A DNA stretch of 45,193 nucleotides from Geobacteraceae bacterium GWC2_53_11 (lineage in GTDB: Bacteria; Desulfobacterota; Desulfuromonadia; Geobacterales; Pseudopelobacteraceae): NCBI GenBank assembly GCA_001802645.1, contig MGZJ01000078.1, positions 1-45,193 of the forward strand, written 5' to 3'. The position numbers and the translations under genes are program-made. Positions 6,864-16,824 of the stretch are shown piece by piece (positions within the stretch are counted from its first letter, which is position 1; each line of letters begins with the position of its first letter). The notes under the pieces were generated by a model, which worked only from the letters and a program-made list of their open reading frames with translations, searched no databases and was not told the DNA's origin.

Positions 6864-9800
6864 ATGGCGGCACTGGCAAAATTAAAACTGGTAATGGAGA
6901 TCGATGGCGACAAGGCTGTTGTCACGGGCGTGGAGCGCGTAGACGCCGCCATCGATCGCACCGCCCGGAATAGCCAGTCCGCTACTGAACGCATGGCGGC
7001 AGGTATGGGCAACGTCGAGACTGCCACGGGCAAGATGGCTGCCGGGATGGGTGGAGCCGAAACCGCAACCGGTATGATGACGTTAGCGGCTGGCAGCCTT
7101 TACTCCATGTTGCAACGGGTGATCGGCGCTTGGACGGCTTGGGAGATCGTCCAAAAAGGTAAGGACGCCACCATGTTTGCTGCCAATATGCAAATGGCGG
7201 AACGGGCTATCGGTGTAGTTGGTAATCAAACCGGGCATACCGTTGAAATGATGACCAAATACCGTGATGGCCTGAAAGATATCAACATCACTTCAATGGC
7301 TTCTACCAGTACCATAGCCATGATGGCCCGTGCCGGTCTTGATCTGGATGGAGCCATCCCACTGGCCCGCCTGGCTCAGGGAGCCGCAAGAATGAAGGCG
7401 CTTAGAGGTGAAACCGTATCATCCTCATCCGCACTTGATTCAATGATAAATGGCATAATTACTATGCAGCCTGAAATGCTTAAACAATTTGGCATCACCG
7501 CAACAGTAGAAGGTGCCATGCGTAGATATAAGCAGGCTACAGGGGAATCTGCCGAAGCGCTGACAGAACAGCAGCGCGTTCAATTATTCTTTAATGATGT
7601 ACTCAAAGACGGTCAACCATTGATGAGTCTGTACGTTAATACCCTCGACCTGGCTGCCAGCAAAATATCATCGTCACAGCGTCCAGTTGAAGAATTGAAA
7701 CTGGCCCTGGGACAACTCTTCCTTCCTGAACTGAACGTTGCCGCCACCGCCTATTACAACACCGTATCCGGCGGCATGAAGTGGGTAAAGCAACATTCCA
7801 GCGAACTGGGCGCACTCTCGGAATCAATCACCCTCCTCAGTTCTGCACTCATAACTGGCGGTGAGGTTTATCTCGGATATCTGCTGCTATTCAAAGGCCC
7901 AGCCATTGTAACGGCTATTGCAGGGTGGGTTCAGGCCTTCCACGCCGGGCAGGTGGCCAACGCCGAATTCAGCTCGCAGCTTGCCGCTGGTAATGTTGTG
8001 CAGTTGAACAGCGTTCAGGCCACGGCCATGAAAACAGCAGCACAGGCCGAATCCGCCCAAACGACAGCATCGGCAGCACTAGCTGAGTTAGATCATGCGG
8101 CAGCGTTGCAGGCCGGTTTGGTGGCCGAGCGTGAGATTACCGTGGCCAAGCTGCAAAACGTCATTGCTAATGAGTCCCTGATTAAATCACAGGTTACAGC
8201 TGCTGAAATAGAGTTGAGCCAGGCTGCTCTGCGTACTGAGGCAATCAACGCGAATCTTGCCATGATCGCCAAAGAAAATGCGGCACTGGCCGTAAAAGGC
8301 GACTTAACAAAGTCGGAAGCGGCCTTTTCCAACGAACTGCGCAACGCCGAATTTACCAGCAGAAACAAACTGATTCTTGCCACACAAGAACAGGCGGCTG
8401 CCGAGACGAAACTTGCTCAAATACAGGCATCGTCGCTTGAGGCGACACAACTTAAAACCAGTGCATTGACCGAACTGGCCACCGTCAACAAAAGCGCCGC
8501 TATAGCAACGACTCAACTGACGGCAGCGACAGCGGCGAATGAAGCCGCACAAATGGCATCAATTGCGGCTACCGAAGCTTCTGCTGCTGCTGCAAGCAAG
8601 GCAAAGTGGGCATGGTTAAGCCTGGGTAATGCCGTCAATGTTCTCTTTGCCGTCTATGCTGGATGGGAAATTGGGAGCTGGTTAAATAAGTTTGAAAGTG
8701 TCCGTGTAGCTGGAGCTGCCATGGTCGGAGGCCTGATTGAAACATGGAATCGGTTCCTGTTCGTCCTGGACCGAGTTAAGGCATCAGCAAACCCGTTCGG
8801 CAATGGTGACGAGCAGATCGCCGCGTTGAATCGCATCAACGAGGCTGAAAAGCAGTGGAAAATAACCCATGATCAGACCATGGCCGATGTATTCAAGGGC
8901 ACCGAAACAGCACCAAGCGCGACCAAACCGTATCAGAACGACCAGGCGGCAATCGAGGCTGCGAACAAAGCCAAAGCCGATGCTGCTACTGCCGCCGCTA
9001 AAGCGGCTGCTGCTAAAGCTGCGGAAGCAGATATTTCCTCATACAACAGTTTTGTAACAGCTTTTAACAGTAAAATTTCTGCTATTGAAGAAGCCAATCC
9101 CTTGCTCTCTCAGCATGAAAAAGAGCTGCTGAAGATTGCCGATGCTGAAGCCGCAATGATTGTTCAATATCCGAAGCATACCGGTGAAATTAAGAAACTG
9201 TACGCTTGGATTAACCAGGAAACGAAGGCATATCAAGAGCACGAGCAGGCAATTAAAAACACGTCCACTGAATTTAAAAATTTACTGGCTATGTGGGAGG
9301 CAGATACAGCAACTCCACAGCATAACGATGCTGGCCAGTTCAGTATTACCAACGATCAGATAATAAAGTTAATGAATACATTGAGTGGCCAGACCGCTAT
9401 CGATGATTTCAATGAAAAACTACGTTGGCTGAACGGCCTCATGAGCGAGTCTCCGGAACGTGCAGCGGAGATCTCTTCTGCTATTGCCAAACTGACAGCC
9501 GACTTTAACGCCATCGGTCTGGGCCGCTCAATTGCCGATATCAGTAATCAGCTGTCTCAAGTTGACATGGCCGAAAAGACTTACTCGCTCTCGACTGAAC
9601 AGGCGGCTCAGAAGCGCATAGAACTTCTGGACAAACAGTTGGTTGCCCAACGTGCCGTGTACGATTCAATCCCCGGAGATAGCGACGCCGGTAAAGCGGC
9701 ACAATTGCAGTATCAGACGGCAATTATATCTACAACCAGGTCGCTCCAGGACCAACAGATCCTTCTGCGTGATCGTACCGCCATTGGCGGCATGACCGCT

Positions 9801-12800
9801 GCAATCCATAAGTACAATGACGACACCACAAACATCGGAAAACAGGTGGAGCAGACTTTCACCAGCACTTTTAAGAACATCGAAAATTCAATCGTAACGG
9901 CCTTTCAAAAAGGCAAGTTCAGCGCTAGTGACATGTTCGATTTTGTGAAGGCTGAAACCGCCCGCATGCTGATCGCCAAGCCGCTGACCAATACGCTCGC
10001 ACAGCAATTCAATCCAGGTAGCGGCACTCAATTCGACTCCGCAGGGAACATAACTGCATCAGCTGTGCCTCAAGGTGCGTTGTATAAAGCTTCGCCGTAT
10101 ATTGCAGCAGGCGCTGCTGTTCTGCTGTTTGCCGATAATCTGCTGAGTTCGTCGGATGAAAGCGAAAAAGCCTTCAAAACATTAACTGATGCCTTGAAAG
10201 ATATGGCCACATCAGTACACGCCCAGACTCAGCGCCTGACCGGACAATCCAACCAGGCGGCTTTGTCTGAACTGGGAACGAAGCAGGCCCAGGAATCGCG
10301 GGATCTCAAATCAATGCAGGATGATCGATGGAAATATTTGATGGGCTCTATGATCGCCGCGTCTGGAAATATTGAAGCCGTAATCGCATATCAAAAACGG
10401 ATTTCCGAAGCTAATGCACAGTCTATAAAAGAATCTGGCGATTTGCTGGCTCTGCATAATCTCCAGATTCAGGCCGTGAAGGATGAACAAAACGCAACAT
10501 TCAACAAGCTAAAATTGCAGCAATTGGAAATGCAGGCTCTAAAAGGCACAACTGAATACATAAGCGCCTTGAACAGCATCCGCGCCGTTGAGTTGAACAA
10601 GCTCGATGATGTCAAAAACGCCTCCGGAGAATCTGAACGTAGCGTACAGGCAATGATCTATGCGTTGGAAGATCAAGCCGCAGCAGCAGAAAAAGCCACT
10701 GCCGCACTTGCCTATAACGCTGATCTCACGACCAGGCTGCTCGCAGCGTCCGGACAAGACAAGCTCTCATCACTCTACGCCCTGCAGGTGAAACAGGAAA
10801 AAGAACTTGCCGACGCCCGGAAGAACGGCATGGACACCGCCATGCTTGTTCAAGTGCAGCAACTGGAAATGGCGAACGCCATGAAGACAGCTTCCGAGAC
10901 CATATCCGAGGCCACGCAAAAAATCATCGCCACCGCTAAAACCGCGCTGACTGACGCCGTGAGCCTCAATACGACCATCCTGGGCACGATGCGGGAGTTG
11001 CTGAGTGGTGCCTCCGCCCAGCTCTCTCCGGAAGCTGCATATCAGCAGGCCAAATCTCAGTTTGCGACGGCTGATGCATCAAATGTCTCCGACCGCGTCA
11101 CCGCCTTTATGACTGCATCGCAGGCCTACAACGGCAGTGGCCAGTCGTATCAGACCGACCGCCTCGCAGCGCTTGACAAACTCAGCCAGTTTGCCGAAAC
11201 AGCCCCGACGCTCTCAAATGTCGAGCGCCAGATCCAGCTGCTCGGTGAAATCAAATCTGCGGTCGAATCGGGTGATGCGGCTCTCATTTCCGCAACACAG
11301 ATAACATACAACGCTGCCCAGATCGATATGGGTACGGCGCGTAACGCCCTGACTATAGCCCTTGAGGGCATTCAGTCCGCCCTGAACACTCCGATCACCG
11401 CCGGTACCGCCTCCGGAGCAATTACAGGGCAAATATCCGCTCTGCAATCATCCATCAATACCGGCATTATGGACGGTACCGCTAAATCTGTAATCACTGC
11501 TCAGATATCAGGGCTTCAGAATACCTTCAACTCCCCGGTGTATGACGGGACAGCCAAGGCCGCCATGGCCGGGCAGATTACGGCCCTGCAGAACACCATC
11601 AATACCACCGTGATGGATGGAACGACCAAAACGGCTCTACTTGCACAGATCACTGCCTTTTCAGCTGCCACGAATACGTATGTGCCAGATGGTACCGCCA
11701 AAACTGCGATACAGGCCGAAATTAACGCCCTTCAGACAAAGCTCAACACCGGAGTAACCGGCAGCGCCAAGGACGCAATTTCAAACTCCATCGGCGCGTT
11801 GCAACTGGCGCTCAATGGCACGATTTCAGCCGCCACGGCACAGGCATCCATCAGCGGGGCATACTCGACGGTTCAGGGCGCTTTAAACGGCACAATCAGT
11901 GGCACGGTAGCCGCCAACTCCCTGGCCACTCAATACAGCATTACGCAGGCCGCGTTGAATGGCACAATCTCCTCAGCAGCAGCCACCCAGGCGCTGCAAA
12001 CGGTGTACGGAACCGTCCAGAGCGCGTTAAACGGAACTATCAGCAGCACAACCGCCACTCAGGCAATTGGGACAGTGTATGCAACCGTCCAGGGAGCGTT
12101 AAACGGGACTGTTTCCGGTTCCGCTGCTGCCTCTGCTATTGGATCCACATACTCGACAATCCAGGGAGCGCTGAACGGCACTATCAGCGGTGCTACTGCT
12201 GCAACCACGATTGCCGGACAATACGGATCTGTAACGAGTGCACTGGATTCCGGATTAAATGTAGGCACCAACTCTATCAGCTCGCTGCTCAGCACGTTCA
12301 ACGACTCACTGACGGCATCGGCAAAGACTACAAGGGATGGGCTTCTGAACTTTACTAATGCCCTGGCCATCGTCAGCGATTACACCCGTCAACGTACCGA
12401 TGCTCAAGCGGCCCTTGGATCATTGAGCAGTCAATATCGTGCAGGGACAATAACAGGAGACCAATACACAACCCAGGCGGCCACAGCACTGGCACCGTTA
12501 AACTCCACAATTTCCGCAGGTGCCGCTCTGGGGTTAACCTCGTTGTCAGCTCCAACGTCCGGCATTACATCAGAGGACATTGACGCCCGGATGAAGACCC
12601 TGTTTACATCACTTACGAAACCAGGTGGAGAATTATACGAAATAGCGTATGGCCATGTGCCTGCTTCGGCAACACAGCTCGCAAAATACGATATCGCGCC
12701 GTTCGTAAATGGTAAACCGCAGCCAAACGGGACAATCGATCTGCTGGATCTTTATGTCGGTCAAAATTTTGCTACTGGGCTATCTAAGTGGTCAACAATA

Positions 12801-13109
12801 GGTTTGCCTGCCTTTGCCGACGGTACCAACAACCTGCCTTACGACATGATCGCCCAGGTGCATGAGGGAGAGCGTATCATTCCTAAAGCCGACAACTATG
12901 AGTTAATGCGGCGGCTCGACTCACCAGCCGACAACAAGGAACTGGTTGCTGCTATAGATAAGCTGGAAAAACGTCTGGAAAAAATCGAGCGTAACACGGA
13001 GGGCGGTAATCGTATCGCCCAGGCCGTGGGCCAGCAAACTATTGAGATCGGCAAGCGGCAGGAACGCAAGCTCGAAGACCTCGCCAATACTGCAAGGGTG
13101 GCAGCGTAA
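6864..13109 (+). CDS. Tail tape measure protein
   Basis: At 2,081 residues this is the largest gene, placed after the chaperone as expected. It sets tail length; at about 1.5 angstrom per residue the tail would be near 300 nm (inference). Seen: long Ala/Gln/Glu-rich coiled-coil stretches (about 375-580 and 1080-1500), two hydrophobic segments near residues 325-345 and 580-600, tandem repeats at about 1500-1795, and near the C-terminus (about 1975-2010) the pattern FADGTNNLPYDMIAQVHEGERIIP, which is common at tape measure ends. Its stop TAA overlaps the next ATG at 13109. Confidence 0.9.
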   Translation: MAALAKLKLVMEIDGDKAVVTGVERVDAAIDRTARNSQSATERMAAGMGNVETATGKMAAGMGGAETATGMMTLAAGSLYSMLQRVIGAWTAWEIVQKGKDATMFAANMQMAERAIGVVGNQTGHTVEMMTKYRDGLKDINITSMASTSTIAMMARAGLDLDGAIPLARLAQGAARMKALRGETVSSSSALDSMINGIITMQPEMLKQFGITATVEGAMRRYKQATGESAEALTEQQRVQLFFNDVLKDGQPLMSLYVNTLDLAASKISSSQRPVEELKLALGQLFLPELNVAATAYYNTVSGGMKWVKQHSSELGALSESITLLSSALITGGEVYLGYLLLFKGPAIVTAIAGWVQAFHAGQVANAEFSSQLAAGNVVQLNSVQATAMKTAAQAESAQTTASAALAELDHAAALQAGLVAEREITVAKLQNVIANESLIKSQVTAAEIELSQAALRTEAINANLAMIAKENAALAVKGDLTKSEAAFSNELRNAEFTSRNKLILATQEQAAAETKLAQIQASSLEATQLKTSALTELATVNKSAAIATTQLTAATAANEAAQMASIAATEASAAAASKAKWAWLSLGNAVNVLFAVYAGWEIGSWLNKFESVRVAGAAMVGGLIETWNRFLFVLDRVKASANPFGNGDEQIAALNRINEAEKQWKITHDQTMADVFKGTETAPSATKPYQNDQAAIEAANKAKADAATAAAKAAAAKAAEADISSYNSFVTAFNSKISAIEEANPLLSQHEKELLKIADAEAAMIVQYPKHTGEIKKLYAWINQETKAYQEHEQAIKNTSTEFKNLLAMWEADTATPQHNDAGQFSITNDQIIKLMNTLSGQTAIDDFNEKLRWLNGLMSESPERAAEISSAIAKLTADFNAIGLGRSIADISNQLSQVDMAEKTYSLSTEQAAQKRIELLDKQLVAQRAVYDSIPGDSDAGKAAQLQYQTAIISTTRSLQDQQILLRDRTAIGGMTAAIHKYNDDTTNIGKQVEQTFTSTFKNIENSIVTAFQKGKFSASDMFDFVKAETARMLIAKPLTNTLAQQFNPGSGTQFDSAGNITASAVPQGALYKASPYIAAGAAVLLFADNLLSSSDESEKAFKTLTDALKDMATSVHAQTQRLTGQSNQAALSELGTKQAQESRDLKSMQDDRWKYLMGSMIAASGNIEAVIAYQKRISEANAQSIKESGDLLALHNLQIQAVKDEQNATFNKLKLQQLEMQALKGTTEYISALNSIRAVELNKLDDVKNASGESERSVQAMIYALEDQAAAAEKATAALAYNADLTTRLLAASGQDKLSSLYALQVKQEKELADARKNGMDTAMLVQVQQLEMANAMKTASETISEATQKIIATAKTALTDAVSLNTTILGTMRELLSGASAQLSPEAAYQQAKSQFATADASNVSDRVTAFMTASQAYNGSGQSYQTDRLAALDKLSQFAETAPTLSNVERQIQLLGEIKSAVESGDAALISATQITYNAAQIDMGTARNALTIALEGIQSALNTPITAGTASGAITGQISALQSSINTGIMDGTAKSVITAQISGLQNTFNSPVYDGTAKAAMAGQITALQNTINTTVMDGTTKTALLAQITAFSAATNTYVPDGTAKTAIQAEINALQTKLNTGVTGSAKDAISNSIGALQLALNGTISAATAQASISGAYSTVQGALNGTISGTVAANSLATQYSITQAALNGTISSAAATQALQTVYGTVQSALNGTISSTTATQAIGTVYATVQGALNGTVSGSAAASAIGSTYSTIQGALNGTISGATAATTIAGQYGSVTSALDSGLNVGTNSISSLLSTFNDSLTASAKTTRDGLLNFTNALAIVSDYTRQRTDAQAALGSLSSQYRAGTITGDQYTTQAATALAPLNSTISAGAALGLTSLSAPTSGITSEDIDARMKTLFTSLTKPGGELYEIAYGHVPASATQLAKYDIAPFVNGKPQPNGTIDLLDLYVGQNFATGLSKWSTIGLPAFADGTNNLPYDMIAQVHEGERIIPKADNYELMRRLDSPADNKELVAAIDKLEKRLEKIERNTEGGNRIAQAVGQQTIEIGKRQERKLEDLANTARVAA
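11371..12250 (+). repeat. Two families of tandem repeats inside the tape measure gene
   Basis: The first part (to about 11800) encodes five to six units of about 24-28 residues built on INT-x-V-x-DGTAKTAI-x-A-x-I-x-ALQ. The second part (about 11800-12250) encodes six units of about 23 residues built on ALNGTIS then A..I...Y.TVQG. Both appear to be helical units that arose by tandem duplication. Confidence 0.8.
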
Positions 13110-15661
13110 TGAGCGAACCTATATCCCTGGTCGAACTGACCGACCATACCGGTTTTGTCCACCGATTTTGCACAGGGTCTACCGCCTGGACATCTCTGCC
13201 GACCGACAATCCGCCGAACGCATACTATGCCCCACGGGTGGAACAAGCTGGCCTGACCCGCCAGAGCATGTTTGCTAAAGGCACAACCAGTGGCAGCAGC
13301 ACCGGCGGCAAAGGTGACATTGTTCTCCGAAACTCGGATGGTGGGCTTGATCACTTTGTTGACCTCGGCTTTGACGGTCAATTGTGTGTTGTTAAAGACG
13401 GCACTCGGGATATGGTGTTATCTCAATTTGCCACTGTTCTCAGCGGTACGGTAGAGCAACCTGAATTGTCGTTCCTTAAGGTAACGTTACTGTGGAAAGA
13501 TTATGCAGCTCTCCTCAACACCCCGATTCAGACGTTGCATTATCTTGGTAATAATGTCGGCTCTGATGGTATCGAGGGCGGTCCGGAACTGAAGGATAAA
13601 CTAAAACCGCGCCTGAAGGGCAATCCCGGAATCAACCTCAAACCAGTGTGCGTCAATACTGCAAAGTTGGTGTATCAGGTCAACGCCTACGGTCCGGTAT
13701 ATGATATTCCTGCAGTTCACATCGGCGGCAACGTAGGTCAGATCATCCAGGGGGCAAATTACGCGACCAGCGCCGAGCTGCTGGCCGTTATTCTGCCACT
13801 GGTTACCGATCCGCCGTCGATCCCCGGCATTTATATCACCTGCCTGGCAGAGGGTTTGTTTCGCCTGGATGGCAATCCAATCGGAGATGTCACCTGTGAA
13901 GCCATAGAAGGTGCTACAGCGGCTGATCGTACAGCTGGGCAAATTATCAAGGCGCTGGCAATTGAAAAACTCGGCGAGGCACAAGTTGCTGCGCAGCCGG
14001 TCCTCGATCTTGATAAAGCAGCACCATACCAGGTCGGAATTTATGCTGACACGAATGAGACGAGCTACAGCCAGGCGTTTGAATCTCTATGTGGCGATGT
14101 CGGGGGGTGGTGGGGATTCGACAACCTATCTATCTTCTGGGTGAAACAGCTGACTCCTCCGACTGTTGCCCAGGCCATAATGACATTGGACCCGTCGAAA
14201 AATGAATATATCAAAATCGACCGGGTTGCGACGGCAGATGGTGACCATGGCGTTCCGGTATGTCGTGTTTTTGTGGAGTACTCAAAAAACTGGACCTTGC
14301 AGACGTCCGGCCTGGCCGGGAGTTCATCCTCCGGACAGTTGTGGTATGGCCCTGATACGGTGACACCTCCTAATGTCGGTCGGCATAATCTGTTGTCCAT
14401 GGAATATCTTCGCACCAAAGCGGAGAATCTTGCAGTGCTTGATGTTCATAAAAATGCCCCGACACTTACGATCAAGACGACATTAAACACTCAGGCAGAT
14501 GCGGACACGGAAGCCGCCCGGATTCTAGCCTTACGCTCAGTTCGCCGGGATCGGCTAAATATAAAGCTACCTATTGCTGCAATTCAGTATTCACCACTGG
14601 GTGATTGGGATAATGAGGCCATCACCGAACTTCCCACAACGACAGCATTCACTGATTACGCTATCTACACCACCACGGTTTATATTTACGACGTTACATA
14701 TGGCAGATTCATGTATCTCGACCTATTAAATCCTCAAGGGCACTGGCACTGGTTTGGAACACCAGCATATCCTACCAACGGGATGAATCTGACGACAAAT
14801 ATTATCGGGAATTACATCTATGCAATTGGTGGTATCAGCGGCGGGTTCGGAAACAAAATAACTCGCAGACTAGATTTAACCGGAGATGGTACGTGGGATA
14901 ATGCCGGAGTCGCGGAATTATTGACGGGTGTTGGGTTACACGCGGCGGTAGTTTATGACAATGATGTATATGGGTACCACGTGCTCATTTGTATCGGTGG
15001 AATTGATGAATCGGCATCGGCAACAGACACGGTGCAAGTCTTGGACATAACAAACCCCGCATCACCGTGGGGAGCAATGTTAAGCCTTCCGCATCCCCGA
15101 TTCGGCCACACCGGGGAGGTTCATGGTGATTGGATCATAGTTATAGGCGGAGACGAGCTGACGTTTGGTATTACCAGCCGCATCCTTGTCTATGACTTTG
15201 CTGCCATGTTTTCTCAGTCATGGGACGCTACAAAGATAACCCCGCTGCCATCTCCACGAGTAAACCACGCATCCTGCATTATAGATAATTATCTGTACGT
15301 CGCCGGGGGAGAATATCCCTATTACACACACCTGACATCTGTCATCCGGCTGGATCTGCGCAACCCGTTAGGTGCGTGGGAACTGGTAAGCGACTTGCCT
15401 TATCCGAGATCGAACCTTTGTATTGCCGGTATAAATAAATCCATCTTTGCCTTTGGCGGATACGCTGGGGCTAATGAAGCAAATTCGTGGAAACTTCGCT
15501 CAAATGATACGCCAGAGGACAAATCTCAGCTGACGTCATTAGGCCGCACGGTTCTGGTTAAACATCCTCGTTACGGCTACTCGGATGGGCGGCCCATGAA
15601 AATTATCGGCAGCGAATCAGATCTGAAAAACAGAATGATGACGCTTGAAGTCTGGGGGTAA
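13109..15661 (+). CDS. Tail-tip/hub protein with an inserted kelch beta-propeller
   Basis: The 850-aa product is coupled to the tape measure gene by TAATG. Residues 1-480 and 800-850 appear to form one tail-tip protein: an N-terminal part that begins with a ligand-like beta domain, and an end with LGRTVLVKHPRYGYSDGRPMKIIG, the usual final strand of such hub proteins. Between them (about residues 485-795) there is a kelch-type region with repeated YAIGG, ICIGG, IVIGG, YVAGG and FAFGG motifs spaced about 50-60 residues apart, a six- or seven-bladed propeller in outline. It is probably displayed at the tail tip for receptor or sugar binding. Function is inferred. Confidence 0.7.
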   Translation: MSEPISLVELTDHTGFVHRFCTGSTAWTSLPTDNPPNAYYAPRVEQAGLTRQSMFAKGTTSGSSTGGKGDIVLRNSDGGLDHFVDLGFDGQLCVVKDGTRDMVLSQFATVLSGTVEQPELSFLKVTLLWKDYAALLNTPIQTLHYLGNNVGSDGIEGGPELKDKLKPRLKGNPGINLKPVCVNTAKLVYQVNAYGPVYDIPAVHIGGNVGQIIQGANYATSAELLAVILPLVTDPPSIPGIYITCLAEGLFRLDGNPIGDVTCEAIEGATAADRTAGQIIKALAIEKLGEAQVAAQPVLDLDKAAPYQVGIYADTNETSYSQAFESLCGDVGGWWGFDNLSIFWVKQLTPPTVAQAIMTLDPSKNEYIKIDRVATADGDHGVPVCRVFVEYSKNWTLQTSGLAGSSSSGQLWYGPDTVTPPNVGRHNLLSMEYLRTKAENLAVLDVHKNAPTLTIKTTLNTQADADTEAARILALRSVRRDRLNIKLPIAAIQYSPLGDWDNEAITELPTTTAFTDYAIYTTTVYIYDVTYGRFMYLDLLNPQGHWHWFGTPAYPTNGMNLTTNIIGNYIYAIGGISGGFGNKITRRLDLTGDGTWDNAGVAELLTGVGLHAAVVYDNDVYGYHVLICIGGIDESASATDTVQVLDITNPASPWGAMLSLPHPRFGHTGEVHGDWIIVIGGDELTFGITSRILVYDFAAMFSQSWDATKITPLPSPRVNHASCIIDNYLYVAGGEYPYYTHLTSVIRLDLRNPLGAWELVSDLPYPRSNLCIAGINKSIFAFGGYAGANEANSWKLRSNDTPEDKSQLTSLGRTVLVKHPRYGYSDGRPMKIIGSESDLKNRMMTLEVWG

Positions 15662-15662
15662 C

Positions 15663-16475
15663 GTGAGTAGTAACGCCATCATATCGTATCCAGACCGTTC
15701 ATTGACGGCAACGCTGTTACCTGGTGGAACATGGTTGGAAACGGCCCCATTGGCAATTTTACTCGACCCTGTACTATCACATGTGGCGCGATCTACAACG
15801 ACACTGGCCAGCGCGTCTATAATACGCTGGGATCTGGGTGCAGCTTACCCAATCCGCGTACTGAGTCTTTGTGCTCATAATCTCACATCAGCGGGCACAA
15901 TCAGAGTGCGGGGCTATTCCGACTCCGGATTCACGACACTGGTCGCTGGCGCAGACACCGGAGTTGTACCCGCATGGCCTGCCGGTTTCACTGCTCGGAA
16001 TGTGTCTGAGTACCCGAAGAACTGGACGTACTGTTTTACAGCAGCCAAAACAGCCAGATATTGGCAGTGGGAGCCGGTGGATGTGGCTAACCCTTCCGGA
16101 CATATTGAGATAGGGCGTACATGGCACGGTGAGGCAACATTTGAGCCGGAAACCGGTGTTTCGTTTGGTATGTCACTGGGCTACGGATCCCACGACGTGA
16201 TTGAGGATTCGCCAGAGTGGGGGGAAAAGCGGACTCCGAAGCGCGAGCTGATTGCGGTATTCAAAACACTGACTCCAGCCGAGAAGAGAGCAGCATTGAT
16301 CATGCAAAAGGTGCTGACTGAGACGACCGAGGCGTTTTGGATATCCAACAGCCAGGCTGTCGCTGATGACATGCTGTTGGAGGCATTTCCGGCCTTCATG
16401 TCGAAGCCGTCACCGATTGCGTATCCGTATTTCAATAACCACGAAATGCCGATATCGATCATCGAAAGGGTATAA
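15663..16475 (+). CDS. Tail-tip associated protein of unknown function
   Basis: I place the start at GTG 15663, one base after the previous stop and behind GGGGG; the frame could also open at TTG 15645. The 270-aa product begins SSNAIISYPDRS and is beta-rich. Residues 45-150 (SIIRWDLGAAYPIRVLSLCAHNL, then IEIGRTWHG) look like a galactose-binding/discoidin-like jelly roll. Later, KRELIAVFKTLTPAEK and a final IERV are helical. This type of protein follows the hub gene in several siphoviruses. The exact role is not known. Confidence 0.6.
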   Translation: MSSNAIISYPDRSLTATLLPGGTWLETAPLAILLDPVLSHVARSTTTLASASIIRWDLGAAYPIRVLSLCAHNLTSAGTIRVRGYSDSGFTTLVAGADTGVVPAWPAGFTARNVSEYPKNWTYCFTAAKTARYWQWEPVDVANPSGHIEIGRTWHGEATFEPETGVSFGMSLGYGSHDVIEDSPEWGEKRTPKRELIAVFKTLTPAEKRAALIMQKVLTETTEAFWISNSQAVADDMLLEAFPAFMSKPSPIAYPYFNNHEMPISIIERV

Positions 16476-16606
16476 AGAAGAGGCAGCGACTGACCTGCAT
16501 TACGAGTGCCGATCAGACGCCAACCCACAGAAACAGGCTGTGAGCCGACCAAGGCTGCCCCACTCCGATCAGAGCACGGGGAGTCTATCACAAAAAAGAG
16601 AGGCTT

Positions 16607-16663
16607 ATGGGCGGCGCTGGCAAGGGCACAAAAAGAACGGAATTAATCTACAAAAACTGGTAG
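16607..16663 (+). pseudogene. Very short frame, possible remnant of a further tail gene
   Basis: After GAGAGG, ATG 16607 opens an 18-codon frame (MGGAGKGTKRTELIYKNW) closed by TAG. The start MGG..K resembles the beginnings of larger phage tail proteins, so it could be the stump of a gene lost at the prophage end. It could equally be chance. Confidence 0.25.
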
Positions 16664-16679
16664 GGTTAAACGAACGATT

Positions 16680-16719
16680 AAGGGGGCCAAAAAGCCCCCT
16701 TAAAACTGCCTACGGCAGT
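16680..16719. terminator. Double hairpin at the end of the phage late operon
   Basis: AAGGGGGC (16680-16687) pairs with GCCCCCTT (16694-16701) around CAAAAA, and ACTGCC pairs with GGCAGT (about 16705-16719). The first has the look of a rho-independent terminator, although the following T-run is short (TTAAAA). Confidence 0.6.
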
Positions 16720-16720
16720 T

Positions 16721-16765
16721 CATAAACCATCTGTCCGCGTTACATAAACCATGTGTCGCATTACA
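16721..16765. repeat. Tandem end repeats and predicted right terminus of the transposable prophage
   Basis: CATAAACCATCTGTCCGCGTTA (16721-16742) is followed directly by CATAAACCATGTGTCGCATTA (16743-16763) and then CA. Read on the other strand the sequence begins TGTAATGCG, the TG...CA end expected of Mu-like transposition. Such repeats are transposase-binding sites in the Mu family. The host should begin at 16766 (GATAC as possible 5-bp duplication). Confidence 0.6.
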
Positions 16766-16824
16766 GATACTCGTTCTCACGACTATCTTCGCACTGGGCT
16801 ACGTAGGAAAAGACTTCGCCGAGA

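Larger units (their letters stand above)
1..16765 (+). mobile_element. Mu-like transposable prophage, late (head and tail) half, right end at about 16765
   Basis: All genes from 1 to 16475 are virion structural genes on the + strand in the order typical of Mu-like phages with siphovirus tails: morphogenesis G, protease I/scaffold Z, decoration, major capsid, gp36, gp37, tail tube, chaperone, tape measure, tail tip. No tail sheath or baseplate wedge is seen, so the tail is probably long and non-contractile. Two tandem imperfect repeats at 16721-16763, followed by CA at 16764-16765, mark a plausible transposase-cut end. The left end, transposase and early genes lie outside the window. No lysis or tail-fibre gene is visible here, so they are either upstream or lost. 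Confidence 0.85.
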
